From: an uncultured Clostridia bacterium
GTDB lineage: Bacteria > Bacillota > Clostridia > Lachnospirales > Lachnospiraceae
Length of the DNA: 64,000 nucleotides
Assembly (NCBI GenBank): GCA_948472945.1
Contig: CAOKVX010000004.1
Coordinates: 79,982-143,981, forward strand
Direction of reading: 5' to 3'
A program made the translations under genes and the position numbers. The stretch's first letter is position 1. Every line of letters starts with the position of its first letter. Shown piece by piece: positions 51,281 to 61,123 of this stretch. The notes under the pieces are model-generated. The model made no database searches. It was not told where the DNA came from and saw only the letters and a program-made list of their open reading frames with translations.

Positions 51281-52180
51281 TTAAAAATATCCCTCCCTTT
51301 TTCTTCTTTCCATACTAGCTGATTCCTCATGGTCTATGACACGGCTTGTCCTCTCAGACGATACCGCGCTTAACGTCTCTCCAATTATATCGTGAAGATT
51401 ATCCGCGGACGATTCTACGCCTCCTGTGAGCGGATAACACCCAAGCGTCCGAAAACGAATCTTTTTCATCTGAACTTCCTCCCCCGGAAGAAGCTTCATC
51501 CTGTCGTCATCCACCATAATTATATTGCCGTCCCTCTCGACAACCGGACGTTCTTTCGCATAATACAGCGGAACAATCGGAATATTTTCACGTTCAATGT
51601 ATTGCCATATATCTCTTTCAGTCCAATTTGAAAGAGGAAATACTCGAATACTTTCTCCCTTGATAATCTGGGAGTTGTATAATTTCCACATCTCAGGCCT
51701 CTGCTTTTTCGGCTCCCATGCATGGTTTGCATTTCTAAAAGAGAAGATTCTCTCCTTTGCACGTGATTTTTCCTCGTCACGCCTTCCGCCGCCAAAAGCT
51801 GCCGTAAAACCATATTTGTCCAAAGCCTGCTTAAGAGCCTGCGTCTTCATTACGTCCGTATATATCGAACCGTGGTCAAAGGGATTAATACCTTTCTTAA
51901 CCCCCTCGTCATTCGTGTATACGATCAGTTCCATACCTGACTCTTTCGCCATCCTATCCCTAAACTCAATCATCTCGCGAAATTTCCATGTCGTATCAAT
52001 GTGCATAAGCGGAAAGGGAGGGTTTTCAGGATAAAACGCTTTCTTCGCAAGGTGCAGCATAACCGAGCTGTCTTTTCCTATTGAATAAAGCATTACAACC
52101 TTCTCACACTCGGCGGCTACTTCCCTCATAATATAGATAGCCTCCGCCTCGAGCTTATCCAGATGTGATAATTCTGCCAT
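51281..52180 (-). CDS. cysD: Sulfate adenylyltransferase subunit 2
   Basis: The 299-residue protein is the catalytic small subunit of ATP sulfurylase, an N-type ATP pyrophosphatase. It has the P-loop-like [18 protein letters not shown], the [18 protein letters not shown] region, [40 protein letters not shown] and [15 protein letters not shown]. It works with CysNC to make APS. I choose the ATG at 52180 behind GGAGAG; the frame upstream to 52246 overlaps the arylsulfotransferase gene. The gene starts 8 bases after the stop of the arylsulfotransferase gene and ends 1 base before cysNC, so the three form a tight operon. Confidence 0.96.
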   Translation of the reverse strand: MAELSHLDKLEAEAIYIMREVAAECEKVVMLYSIGKDSSVMLHLAKKAFYPENPPFPLMHIDTTWKFREMIEFRDRMAKESGMELIVYTNDEGVKKGINPFDHGSIYTDVMKTQALKQALDKYGFTAAFGGGRRDEEKSRAKERIFSFRNANHAWEPKKQRPEMWKLYNSQIIKGESIRVFPLSNWTERDIWQYIERENIPIVPLYYAKERPVVERDGNIIMVDDDRMKLLPGEEVQMKKIRFRTLGCYPLTGGVESSADNLHDIIGETLSAVSSERTSRVIDHEESASMERRKREGYF

Positions 52181-52187
52181 AATAATT

Positions 52188-54266
52188 CTACTCTCCAATT
52201 TGAATATATTTTTTTGTATCATATAATGTGTCAAAACACTCCACATACAATTTGTAACGCCCGTCTTTCACAGTGTCCAGCGGCACAGGCATATAATATC
52301 CATAGTTAACGAATATAGCCGGTATTTCCTGTTCGGTCTGTGAATAATCCATCATATAAGTCTCATTGTCGGAAACCATATAAAACCGGCTTACTATATG
52401 GTCTATACCCCACATAAAAAGGATATCTCCGCATCTCCTGAAACCTGTCTGTTCAATCCTTCCAGTGTGGTCAAGCTCGGCCCACGTCTTTCCTTTAGTC
52501 ATTTCCTGCCATTCTTTCTCTTTCTCAGCTCGTGTCTCCATTTTTTTCCGCTTGTTCTCAAGTGATTCCGCCTCCCTGTCCACTACGTCAAGAAAGACTG
52601 CCGAATCTGTGTCAATTTTATCAATCTGAACTGGCCTGTCAAGTTCCCCGAATATTTCGTTGTCATAATCGACAGGTTCTGCAAGCGATTTGAAATCAAA
52701 CTTAAAAGGATACGCACGGTAGAACTGGTCTTTTATGAGATATTTATTTTTCAGCTTTCCCGTTGAATATTTGTAATCGTAAATTAGCGCCCTTCCGTTC
52801 TCATACCGCTCTTTCAGGCATCCGCTCATAACATCAAATCTATCTTTATCCGGATAATACACCACATTAGAGCGAACAGGCGACTTTTTACTTTCAAATG
52901 ATTTACACAGTGAAACTGTTTTTTCCTGTTCATTTATATCATATATCAGTCCATACGAATTGACATCCCCGTCAAAATTATCAGTCTTTCTCCTGCTCTG
53001 CCAGTGGTTGTCATAAATTGCAATCTTCACTACCGGTCTGCCGTCAGAATGTTTTTTATCGAGCTGGAACGATGAATGCGCCTGATAAAACCATTTAATA
53101 TTATCACCAACCGGGCTTAAAACATACTTCTCCATAGTCGTACCCTTCCAAAAAAACGGGTCTCCGAGTATCCATATAAGCTTTTTTGTCTTCCAGTCAA
53201 GCTTTAATACGCTGTGGAGGTTTCTTAAGCATACTAGAACCGAGCAATCATCATTGTTGTATGATACCGTGTTCATGTGCGCCCAGTCGGCCGTGTCTTT
53301 TACCGATTCCTCAGTAATTATATCATCCATATTGATTTGTTTTACTGTTTTTCCGGTTTTAACGTCAATCTCAGCCACTGCATCCTCGCAATAATTTTCA
53401 AGCGAGCTTGTTGCTATTAAATAATTACCGCTGCCTGCCATCTCGACGGTGTCATGGTGAAGTCCGTTCCTGACATACATTGTCTGCCTAATACGTCCAA
53501 ACGCATCCATCTTGTGTATGGCAATTGAATGCGGAACTCCGTAGCTTGGCTTCAATATATATCTGTCAGAGTGCAGAAGCATTCCTCCTGATAACGGAAA
53601 CACTCCGTAATTCTTACATGGATTTGTTATATAATATCTTATCTTTCCGTTTCTGTCGAACACATACGGAAACCATGAATCAACTCCCGACACATAATAA
53701 AACGGGCTGGCAGGCTCGCCGCTATTTTTCAATATTTTAACCATACCACGCATGTCCTCCGAAAGCTCACCCATCTCGAGGACAAACCTAATTCTTTTTA
53801 CTAAGTTTTCTTTGTCATACAGTTCTATTGTTACATAATTGCTGCTTGCCGGAAACAATCCTATAATAGGAATACGGTGATTGACAGCCGGCGGACATTC
53901 GCCTACTATTTTTGTATCTCCCGGGGCATCAACCCACATCCTGCTCCTGAGCGGTTTTTCAGTCTTAAATATTGCAACCGCCGAAAGTGGGACATACCCA
54001 TATGGGTTCATAACTATGAGACATTTTTCCGCACTATACTCCCCAAGACTGCACAGTCTTTTAATTACATTTTCTCTGGCCGCCGTTTTCATATGCATAT
54101 CGGGAATATAATTGATATTGCAGTCTGTTATTTTTGTATTAGCAGACATAATCGCTTCAAGCTCTTTTTTCGCTTCAGCCTCAAGTTTTTTCTCATCAAA
54201 AATAGCAATTTCATCTTTAAAGGTCAACTTCTGTATTACCCTTTTAATTTTTACAGATAAATTCAT
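52188..54266 (-). CDS. Arylsulfotransferase (ASST)-like protein
   Basis: The protein of about 692 residues matches the arylsulfotransferase family, a beta-propeller enzyme moving sulfuryl groups from aryl sulfates to phenols. It has an N-terminal Ig-like region (about 45-165) and the propeller with the expected polar residues: HH near 270 ([10 protein letters not shown]), the HxN pair near 330 ([10 protein letters not shown]), an arginine in [16 protein letters not shown] near 347 and a histidine in [11 protein letters not shown] near 397, equivalent to the catalytic histidine. No signal peptide is visible ([16 protein letters not shown]), unlike periplasmic E. coli ASST. I choose the ATG at 54266, behind GGAG. 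TTGACA at 54387-54392 is a possible -35 box. It is the first gene before cysD-cysNC. The donor could be PAPS or an aryl sulfate; the context favours a sulfation role. Confidence 0.85.
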   Translation of the reverse strand: MNLSVKIKRVIQKLTFKDEIAIFDEKKLEAEAKKELEAIMSANTKITDCNINYIPDMHMKTAARENVIKRLCSLGEYSAEKCLIVMNPYGYVPLSAVAIFKTEKPLRSRMWVDAPGDTKIVGECPPAVNHRIPIIGLFPASSNYVTIELYDKENLVKRIRFVLEMGELSEDMRGMVKILKNSGEPASPFYYVSGVDSWFPYVFDRNGKIRYYITNPCKNYGVFPLSGGMLLHSDRYILKPSYGVPHSIAIHKMDAFGRIRQTMYVRNGLHHDTVEMAGSGNYLIATSSLENYCEDAVAEIDVKTGKTVKQINMDDIITEESVKDTADWAHMNTVSYNNDDCSVLVCLRNLHSVLKLDWKTKKLIWILGDPFFWKGTTMEKYVLSPVGDNIKWFYQAHSSFQLDKKHSDGRPVVKIAIYDNHWQSRRKTDNFDGDVNSYGLIYDINEQEKTVSLCKSFESKKSPVRSNVVYYPDKDRFDVMSGCLKERYENGRALIYDYKYSTGKLKNKYLIKDQFYRAYPFKFDFKSLAEPVDYDNEIFGELDRPVQIDKIDTDSAVFLDVVDREAESLENKRKKMETRAEKEKEWQEMTKGKTWAELDHTGRIEQTGFRRCGDILFMWGIDHIVSRFYMVSDNETYMMDYSQTEQEIPAIFVNYGYYMPVPLDTVKDGRYKLYVECFDTLYDTKKYIQIGE

Positions 54267-54462
54267 ATATTTTCTCCAATTCATGCTCAATCTTCTCTTT
54301 CCTGCATTTTGGAAATAGTATGAACAATTTATTTGTTAAATGTGTGACCCACTTAAAATTTATTATTCACTTTTATCACAAAAATATGTCAAATTTATTT
54401 CATATGACAAAAAGTTATTATTTTTATGTTTATGTAAAATGCGCCGGCTGTATATACTATAC

Positions 54463-56232
54463 TCAATTATATTGAGCCATATACATATTATGATATTCAC
54501 CCTTTTTCTCCATAAGCTCCCTGTGGCTGCCCTGTTCCGCAACTTTTCCGTCCTTAATAACCAAAATTATATCAGCATTTTCTATCGTCGACAGCCTGTG
54601 TGCAATAATAAAGCAAGTCTTGTCTTTCATAAGCTCAAGCATCGCTTTCTGTATTTGTTTCTCGGTATGCGTATCTACATTCGACGTTGCCTCGTCTAGA
54701 ATTAGTATTTTTGAATCTACAAGCATCGCTCGCGCAATTGTCATAAGCTGCTTCTGTCCCTTTGACAGGTTGCCGGCATCTTCCGTTATCACGGTATCAT
54801 ACTTATCTCTCATATTGTTTACATAAAATGAGATTCTGGCGGATTTCGCCGCCCGCTCTATGTCTTCGCGCGATGCATCCGGTTTTCCGTATGCGATATT
54901 CTCTGCTATTGTTCCCCCAAAGAGCCACGTATCCTGAAGCACCATAGTAAACGATTTTCTAAGATCGTCCCTCTTAATATCCCTGATGTCAATTCCGTCA
55001 AGCAGTATTTGTCCGCCGCACACATCATAGAATCGCATAAGAAGGTTTATTAGAGTGGTTTTTCCGGCGCCTGTGGGCCCGACAATCGCAACCACCTGAC
55101 CAGGGCTAACTTTGAGATTGAAATCTTCAATTATATTTTTCGTTTTATTATATCCAAAACAGACATTTTTAAAGTCGATTTCACCTTTAACCTCTTTAAG
55201 CTCCACCGCACCCTGCCGGTCCGTAACTTCCTCTTCCTCATCAAGAAAATTGAATACCCTCTCCGCCGCCGCAAGTGCGGATAAAATTTCATTGTACATG
55301 TTGGCGATTTCATTTACCGGTCCGGAAAATTTTCTCGAATACAATATAAACGACGATATCTGACCTATTCCCGTCATATTGTTCAGATAGAGGACAGATC
55401 CAGCTATAGCGACGAGCGCCAGCGAAATATTGTTGATAAATCCTACGCTCGGACCTATTATCGCCCCGTAATAATCCGCTTCATAATATGCATCGGCCGC
55501 GGAAGTATTTATAATATCGAATTTAGAAATAATATTTTCTTCCTTAGCGTATGCCTGTACCGTCTTCTGCCCCGAAAACATTTCCTCAGTATAACCGTTC
55601 AATTCACCGTATTTTTTTGAGCGGCGCCGAAACAGCGGCCTTGTCTTACCGGTCATGTATCTGGTATATATAATTGAAGCCGGCAGCGTGACAAGAACAA
55701 CCAGAACTAATTTGCGGCTGATAAACAGCATCATGCCAAATGAACCCGCCACGGTAATAATACTTGTGATTACCTGCGTTATGTCCGCCGATACAGAAGT
55801 GTTTACAACGTCAATATCATACGAAACCCTGCTTATAATATCGCCTGTCTGGTGCGTGTCAAAATACCCCACCGGAAGTTTTGTGAGCTTGTCAAAAACC
55901 TCCTGCCTCATCTTCCGCGATACGTTCCTGCCAAGCCTTATCATTATTACTGACAGGGAATACGTCATTATCCCCGCCACAATATATATGCACACAAGTA
56001 TGGCAACATAAAAAAATACTTTATCAAAATCCACACGTCCACCGCCAAGGCCTATTACATCAATCGCCTTACCCGAAACAGCGGGGCCCGCCAGAGCCAG
56101 AATATTCCCGAACACGGCAAGGATTACTGCCGATATCAAGCTAATTTTGTATTCAAATATATATGAAATAAGATGCCTCATCGCTCCCCCGGTATCCTTA
56201 GGCTTATCCGTTTTACTGCTTATCGGCGCCAT
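54463..56232 (-). CDS. ABC exporter half-transporter, catalytically complete ATPase
   Basis: The protein of about 589 residues has a six-segment exporter membrane domain (LISAVILAVFGNILALAG) and an ATPase domain with Walker A (GPTGAGKTTLINLLMRF), signature (LSKGQKQLMTIARAML), Walker B (ILILDEATSNVD, with the catalytic glutamate) and switch histidine (IIAHRLSTI). It starts at an ATG sharing one base with the TAA of the preceding gene (TAATG), behind GGAGGTG. The frame continues upstream but inside the partner gene. With the neighbour it forms a heterodimeric exporter, of the lipid A/drug or peptide type. The substrate is unknown. Confidence 0.93.
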   Translation of the reverse strand: MAPISSKTDKPKDTGGAMRHLISYIFEYKISLISAVILAVFGNILALAGPAVSGKAIDVIGLGGGRVDFDKVFFYVAILVCIYIVAGIMTYSLSVIMIRLGRNVSRKMRQEVFDKLTKLPVGYFDTHQTGDIISRVSYDIDVVNTSVSADITQVITSIITVAGSFGMMLFISRKLVLVVLVTLPASIIYTRYMTGKTRPLFRRRSKKYGELNGYTEEMFSGQKTVQAYAKEENIISKFDIINTSAADAYYEADYYGAIIGPSVGFINNISLALVAIAGSVLYLNNMTGIGQISSFILYSRKFSGPVNEIANMYNEILSALAAAERVFNFLDEEEEVTDRQGAVELKEVKGEIDFKNVCFGYNKTKNIIEDFNLKVSPGQVVAIVGPTGAGKTTLINLLMRFYDVCGGQILLDGIDIRDIKRDDLRKSFTMVLQDTWLFGGTIAENIAYGKPDASREDIERAAKSARISFYVNNMRDKYDTVITEDAGNLSKGQKQLMTIARAMLVDSKILILDEATSNVDTHTEKQIQKAMLELMKDKTCFIIAHRLSTIENADIILVIKDGKVAEQGSHRELMEKKGEYHNMYMAQYN

Positions 56233-57965
56233 TATCCCTGCACCTCCCCCATCTGAAGCCTGAACAAACCGCGGTACAGTCCGCATTCCGCAAGCAGCTT
56301 ATCATGTGTCCCGCTTCCTATTATTTTTCCCTCATCCATAACAATTATATTATCCATATTCATAACCGAGCTCACCCTCTGGGCAATGACAACCTTGACA
56401 ATACCCGTATATCCATCCAAAAGCTTAGCCCTTATTCCGGCATCCGTCCTGTAATCAAGCGCGCTGGAAGCATCGTCAAGGACAATTATGTCAGGCTTAC
56501 CTGCTAGCGCTCTGGCAATGAGAATTCGCTGTCTCTGTCCTCCGCTTAAATTCATACCTTTAATCGCCGCTGTATAATTATATTTTTCTTCAAGTCCCTC
56601 AATAAATCCTGCTATATTTGCATCAGCAGCCGCACGCCTTACATCGTTTATATCAAGGTCCCTTCCGAAGCTTATGTTCTCATAAATCGTGTCGTTGAAT
56701 ATCATGTCATTCTGAAAAACAACGCCAAATCTGCTTCTCAAGTCTTTAAGACCCATTTCCCTTACATCGTTTCCGTCAATGAGCACTCTGCCTGCATCGA
56801 CGTCATAAAATCTCATCATAAGGTTTAACACAGTCGTCTTTCCGCAGCCTGTCGCCCCTATAATACCGAGCGTACCTCCTCTGCGTACCTTAAAAGACAC
56901 TCCGCTAAGCCCCATTTTTTTAATCGACACATCATCAAACTCTATCATGTAGTCTGATTTGCCCGATTTATTAGTATTAGCTTTAAGAGCGCCGTCAGAA
57001 TTAATTTCTTTCTGTTTCAATGACTCGCTGCACTCTAGGACCTCCTGTATTCTGTCAGCCGAAGCGCCCGCTTTTGAGTATGAGATAAATATTCTGTTTA
57101 CTCCCATAACCGCCATTATAATTATATTAAAGTATGTAAGAAATGCAAGAATTACGCCCGTCTTCATGACGCCGGCATTGACCCTGTACGCTCCGACAAG
57201 TATAACGCACGTAAGTCCAAGGTTTAAAAACAGGTTCATAACAGGATTCGGCAGCGCCATTACCTCACCCGCATGTATATCTTCGTCCGTGAGCATGTCA
57301 TTTGCCCTGCCGAACCGCTCTTTTTCATATTCAGTCATGGATAACGCTTTTATAACACGTATGCCTGATATGTTTTCCCTCATTACCCTGACTACGTTGT
57401 CAACTTTCTCCTGAACCCTGCGAAAAAGAGGTATTCCCTTTTTGGAGATAAATATTATAACCGAAAACAGAACCGGAACCATACAGACAAGTATGAGCGT
57501 AAGACCCATGTCCATGCTGCACGCAACTGCAATTCCGCCCGCAAGAATAATCGGAGCCCTTACTCCCATTCTCTGTATCATTCCAAGAAAACTCTGTACA
57601 TTATATGAATCTGAGGTCATCCTCGATATAAGAGACGGCAGCGTCACATCGTCAAAATCATCCCCGCAAAGATACATTGTCTTGGAAAAGAGGTCGCCCC
57701 TTACCTCCTTAATTGAATCCCTTGCGGTTTTTGTCGCCATTCGGTTCGCCGTTATATTAAGCAGAAAGGCGGCAACTGCACATAACACCATAATAACCCC
57801 ATATATGCATATGCGTTTAACATCTTTCGCCGGAGCCGCGACGTCAATCATAGTTTCAAGTATATACGGAATCAGCAGTTCAAATATAACCGCCGCAAAC
57901 TTAAACAATATTGTTACTGCTATCCTAAGCCTGTACGGAGACATATATTTCAACATAAGCTTCAT
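56232..57965 (-). CDS. ABC exporter half-transporter with degenerate Walker B
   Basis: The protein of about 577 residues is the partner of the downstream half-transporter. It has a six-segment membrane domain with SSFQ-like LPSLISRMTSDSYNVQSFLG and an ATPase domain with Walker A (GATGCGKTTVLNLMMRF), signature (LSGGQRQRILIARAL) and Walker B IIVLDDASSALD, where aspartate replaces the catalytic glutamate. The switch region reads VVIAQRVSSV, with glutamine in place of the usual histidine. This pattern of one degenerate and one complete site is typical of heterodimers such as TM287/288. I choose the ATG at 57965, 11 bases after GAGAGG; a GTG at 57977 is too close to it. The stop overlaps the next gene. 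Confidence 0.92.
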   Translation of the reverse strand: MKLMLKYMSPYRLRIAVTILFKFAAVIFELLIPYILETMIDVAAPAKDVKRICIYGVIMVLCAVAAFLLNITANRMATKTARDSIKEVRGDLFSKTMYLCGDDFDDVTLPSLISRMTSDSYNVQSFLGMIQRMGVRAPIILAGGIAVACSMDMGLTLILVCMVPVLFSVIIFISKKGIPLFRRVQEKVDNVVRVMRENISGIRVIKALSMTEYEKERFGRANDMLTDEDIHAGEVMALPNPVMNLFLNLGLTCVILVGAYRVNAGVMKTGVILAFLTYFNIIIMAVMGVNRIFISYSKAGASADRIQEVLECSESLKQKEINSDGALKANTNKSGKSDYMIEFDDVSIKKMGLSGVSFKVRRGGTLGIIGATGCGKTTVLNLMMRFYDVDAGRVLIDGNDVREMGLKDLRSRFGVVFQNDMIFNDTIYENISFGRDLDINDVRRAAADANIAGFIEGLEEKYNYTAAIKGMNLSGGQRQRILIARALAGKPDIIVLDDASSALDYRTDAGIRAKLLDGYTGIVKVVIAQRVSSVMNMDNIIVMDEGKIIGSGTHDKLLAECGLYRGLFRLQMGEVQG

Positions 57966-58106
57966 GGAAACATTCACCTCTCTGAATTAAATTTATATAA
58001 CATAATACATAATATTAAAGTAAAAAACAAGCGTTTCACATGGGAAAGCCTAAGCAATCCGCCTTTAATACTGCACCAGAGGAACTATCTTATCATAAAT
58101 ATTAGT

Positions 58107-58171
58107 AAAAAAACAGAGTTCAGCACCTCTTATCGCTAATTACATATTAATTGATAAGACATGCTGAACTC
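58107..58171 (-). terminator. Intrinsic terminator after the fourth Big_2 protein gene
   Basis: A 10-bp stem (GAGTTCAGCA at 58116-58125, TGCTGAACTC at 58162-58171) encloses a second arm (CTTATC/GATAAG) and is followed on the minus strand by GTTTTTTTAC. It lies 86 bases past the stop of the gene at 58257. It separates that gene from the exporter genes downstream. Confidence 0.8.
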
Positions 58172-58256
58172 TCAGGGCTCCGCTACCATACTACAGCTAC
58201 ATAAGGCTGTTGCCGGCGGCAATAAAACTAAATACAACTATAGTGGGGATAATAAA

Positions 58257-58937
58257 TCACTTACCTATAACTATATTCCCTTCACCATAAAGATTTACCA
58301 TATTATCAGTTATTTCTTTATGAATCAAATTAGGGTAATATCCTATATAAACTTTATCCCCCGGCGCTATTCCCCCCTCTATAATACTGCTCGACAGGGT
58401 TTCAAACCGAATATATCTTACACCTTTATTAAAAATTTCTTCACTGATAGGCAGTCCTAAATCATACTTTTCGCAAACCAAATATACAATCGAAAAATGT
58501 TCATCCTTTGGCTCAATTTTTTCTACAACCATACCTGTAAAGAACACATATCCTGCTGGCGGCTTTCTTGTCGGTGACGGTGTGGTTTGTACTTGGATGT
58601 CAGGCGGCGCGGTCAATAACGGTGATGTATTATCCTTATTTTTTGGTTTCCTAACGCTAATATTATACTTTTTAACTTTGTTGCCTATTACAACCTTAAC
58701 GGTGCATTTTCCTTTTTTCAATGCCTTTATCTTCCCCTTATTAGTTACCTTTGCAATCTTTTTATTGCTGCACTTTATTTTACTGCCCTTTTTTATCTTA
58801 AGCTTATAAGTCTTTCCTTTTTCAATTGTTATCGTCTTTGCAAGACTTGGTCTCACTGACGACACGATGCCTGAAATACACGATAATAATAATGCGATAA
58901 CTGCCAATTTGCTTATATATTTCTTTTTGTATAACAT
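58257..58937 (-). CDS. Secreted protein with lysine-rich Big_2-like module
   Basis: The 226-residue protein has a signal peptide (ISKLAVIALLLSCISGIV), a lysine-rich Ig-like module (about 35-100, with KGKTYKLKIKKGSKIKCSNK and KGKCTVKVVIGNKVKKYNIS), a short Pro/Thr linker (TPSPTRKPP) and a C-terminal region of about 90 residues starting at FFTGMVVEKIEPKDE that may form a small beta-barrel. The Ig module is shorter than in the proteins at 1-1975, 2137-3822 and 13954-15531 but of the same kind. It lies 26 bases downstream of the broken cysteine peptidase-like gene, in the same direction. No function is recognised. Confidence 0.8.
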   Translation of the reverse strand: MLYKKKYISKLAVIALLLSCISGIVSSVRPSLAKTITIEKGKTYKLKIKKGSKIKCSNKKIAKVTNKGKIKALKKGKCTVKVVIGNKVKKYNISVRKPKNKDNTSPLLTAPPDIQVQTTPSPTRKPPAGYVFFTGMVVEKIEPKDEHFSIVYLVCEKYDLGLPISEEIFNKGVRYIRFETLSSSIIEGGIAPGDKVYIGYYPNLIHKEITDNMVNLYGEGNIVIGK

Positions 58938-58963
58938 TTCAATTCCCCTCCCATTAATATAAA

Positions 58964-60463
58964 TTATTTTATTGTTACTGATGTTGTTGCTGAATTAAGT
59001 ATGTCGCCTTTGGAATTAAATGCGTATATGTGTGTATTGTACACGCCAGTCTCATTATTGTGTTTTGACTTATTAATTGTAAGATATGCGGTATCGCCGC
59101 TTAATGCCGCATTATACCATATTATGTCATCCGACGCGTTATAGGACGTCCATGTGGGAAACAAGACATATGACGTTCCCGTTGGAACTTTACAGCTTAC
59201 CCTATAACTGCTTGACGTGACATTTGTTATTTTTGCATCCGTAATCTGCTTTCTGTCGGTAATATCAGCTCTTCCATTTACGTCGTTTGCTATAAGTTTA
59301 TTATATTTATCATATGCGTAGATGTGGGTTATATATAATCCCCCGTCATTTTTGTGATTGGCTACGTCTATTGTTATTTCACCTTGTAAATTTCCGTTAT
59401 TATTATTAATCTGTCCATTATACCATATCAAATCATCCTGGTTGTTTACGTTGCTCCATGTAGGGAATGCCACACGGGCGGTCCCAGTAGGCAGATTGCA
59501 TGTTAATTTATATCCCTTTATTGTTTTATTGGATGTTTTAACATTTGATATGTTTGAGTTAATATCGTTGAGTACCGTGCCGTAACATGCAAGCTGGTTC
59601 ATATTTCCATCATATGCGTATATGTCAGTGGCGTAATAGCCGGACGCCTTATTATATGTATTCAAATCAACTGAAACAGACGCGACATTTCCATACTGAA
59701 TATTACCGCTATGCCATACAACGTCCGTTCCATTTCCGCCTACCGACCAAGTCGGGAAGAAAACATATTTTGTTCCATTAGGTACATAACATGCCAATTC
59801 AATATTATTCCCACTGGAATATTGAGTGTTTGCCTCTTTAATATTTGCACTTTGAACATCTTTAAACATCATTCCCTCCGTTGATACATTACTGCGATTT
59901 TTTAGGTCGTCGAAATCAATGTAACGAACAGACAGATATGACGTATTGTTATTTACATTTGCTTTTATTCCATTCTCATCCACTTGGCAATCGTTTTCAT
60001 CAAGCCACCATCCATTATAAATGACAACATAATTTTTTGATGATGTCTTTAGATAAGAAATGACAGTAATTGTATGTCCATCATCTCCCTCTACCCAAAT
60101 TGACATACTAAAAGGAGCTTTTTCTCCACTATAATTAGAACCAATATGTCTAACCACTTCATCAAAAGTAACATCGCTATCTATGAAAGCTCTAGTCTTT
60201 ATTCCTAATGATGCAAAATAAGAGTTAAAATAGTTTTTTACATCTTCAAGATATGCTCCACCATAGAGCCAGTCCTCCCCACCGTTATCGTGAAGCTCCA
60301 CATTACTGTTATTCCATATCTCATTATATGTATCTGAAATACTGCCTTTAAGCCTACCCATCCAATTGAGTATACCTGTCGCTGAATGTATTGTACAACC
60401 ATATTTTTTTATTTTTTGTCTAGCATAACTCTCAGGCAACATTACCAAACCGCTATCAGGCAC
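58964..60463 (-). CDS. C39-like peptidase domain with three GBS_Bsp-like repeats (C-terminal part of a broken gene)
   Basis: The 499-residue frame from a GTG holds a cysteine peptidase-like domain with C23 in KYGCTIHSATGILNWMG, H130 in DDGHTITVISY and N150 in VVIYNGWW, arranged as in C39-like peptidases. Three repeats of about 95 residues follow (about 205-305, 308-405 and 410-499) with the shared core FPTW, preceded by Cxx(P)xGTxx, as in the GBS_Bsp-like cell-surface domain. The start has no signal peptide, and the frame continues upstream through a TAG (60470-60472) and a TAA (60614-60616) into the secreted protein at 60614-61123. This frame is therefore probably the C-terminal two thirds of one gene and lacks a real start of its own. 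Confidence 0.75.
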   Translation of the reverse strand: MPDSGLVMLPESYARQKIKKYGCTIHSATGILNWMGRLKGSISDTYNEIWNNSNVELHDNGGEDWLYGGAYLEDVKNYFNSYFASLGIKTRAFIDSDVTFDEVVRHIGSNYSGEKAPFSMSIWVEGDDGHTITVISYLKTSSKNYVVIYNGWWLDENDCQVDENGIKANVNNNTSYLSVRYIDFDDLKNRSNVSTEGMMFKDVQSANIKEANTQYSSGNNIELACYVPNGTKYVFFPTWSVGGNGTDVVWHSGNIQYGNVASVSVDLNTYNKASGYYATDIYAYDGNMNQLACYGTVLNDINSNISNVKTSNKTIKGYKLTCNLPTGTARVAFPTWSNVNNQDDLIWYNGQINNNNGNLQGEITIDVANHKNDGGLYITHIYAYDKYNKLIANDVNGRADITDRKQITDAKITNVTSSSYRVSCKVPTGTSYVLFPTWTSYNASDDIIWYNAALSGDTAYLTINKSKHNNETGVYNTHIYAFNSKGDILNSATTSVTIK

Positions 60464-60613
60464 AATATTCTAACTATCAAATGTTGCACTGTCATAAATA
60501 TTCCAATATTTAAGACCACTACATAAACTATAAATATCACCACTATATTTAAGACTATTAGGTTTAACATATTTACTATTAATTATCTCCTCCGAATCTT
60601 CATCATTTGAAAG

Positions 60614-61123
60614 TTATTCATCAGGATAAATATCATTAATGTCAATTTTATTGCCGTCAAAATCATATGTACTGTAACCTATGCCGCCGTCGTACACTAC
60701 TCCGTCTATCAATTCATCTTCATTTACACTTTCAGTATTTTGTGCTTTATCTTCCAATTCTTCATATATATTTTTTACACCGGGTTGCAATACAAATTCT
60801 CTTATGCTTTTATCGGTTAAATTATATATTGCATAGCCGTAAGGCTCATCATCGACAAAATATCCTAATGAATATCCATTCAAATTTCCCTCTGTATCAA
60901 TCACATTATATATATTACCAACATATACTTTTAAATTATCATTATTAATTCCCTGTACTGTTTCCAGCGCTTCCTTACATACTGATTCATATTCACTAAA
61001 GTTATCATTTGACTTAGCGTTTAAATTAGTTGTACTTATGTATGATGCCGTTGCGATACATATAAATAAAAATAATATTCTTAAGTAAACATTGATTTTA
61101 ATTTCTTTCTTTAATTTATCCAT
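60614..61123 (-). CDS. Secreted N-terminal part of the broken cysteine peptidase-like gene
   Basis: The 169-residue frame starts at an ATG behind GGAGG and has a signal peptide (INVYLRILFLFICIATASYI). The mature part (about 45-160) contains VYVGNIYNVIDTEGNLNGYS, YAIYNLTDKSIREFVLQPG and ELIDGVVYDGGIGYSTYD, a pro-domain-like region. It ends at a TAA, but the same frame stays open after it for 47 codons, to a TAG, and then runs into the peptidase domain. It therefore looks like the start of a larger secreted protein cut by a nonsense mutation. Confidence 0.75.
   Translation of the reverse strand: MDKLKKEIKINVYLRILFLFICIATASYISTTNLNAKSNDNFSEYESVCKEALETVQGINNDNLKVYVGNIYNVIDTEGNLNGYSLGYFVDDEPYGYAIYNLTDKSIREFVLQPGVKNIYEELEDKAQNTESVNEDELIDGVVYDGGIGYSTYDFDGNKIDINDIYPDE

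Larger units (their letters stand above)
58964..61123 (-). pseudogene. Secreted cysteine peptidase-like gene broken by two in-frame stops
   Basis: One reading frame runs from the ATG at 61123 to the stop at 58964 without any frameshift, interrupted only by TAA (60616-60614) and TAG (60472-60470). Read through, it gives signal peptide, pro-region, a 47-codon linker, C39-like peptidase domain and three GBS_Bsp-like repeats, about 719 codons. The linker between the two stops (SNDEDSEEIINSKY, then SLCSGLKYWNIYDS) also reads like coding sequence. This fits a recent loss by nonsense mutations. Sequencing errors or stop-codon readthrough are alternatives. Confidence 0.7.

Noticed and set aside
52181..52246. 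Upstream start of cysD inside the arylsulfotransferase gene
   Set aside because: The added residues are unlike any CysD, and the ATG at 52180 has a good ribosome site.
58964..61123. TAG or TAA decoded as pyrrolysine or selenocysteine
   Set aside because: Selenocysteine uses TGA, not TAG or TAA. Pyrrolysine needs pyl genes that are not in the window, and the TAA remains unexplained. Nonsense mutation is the simpler reading.
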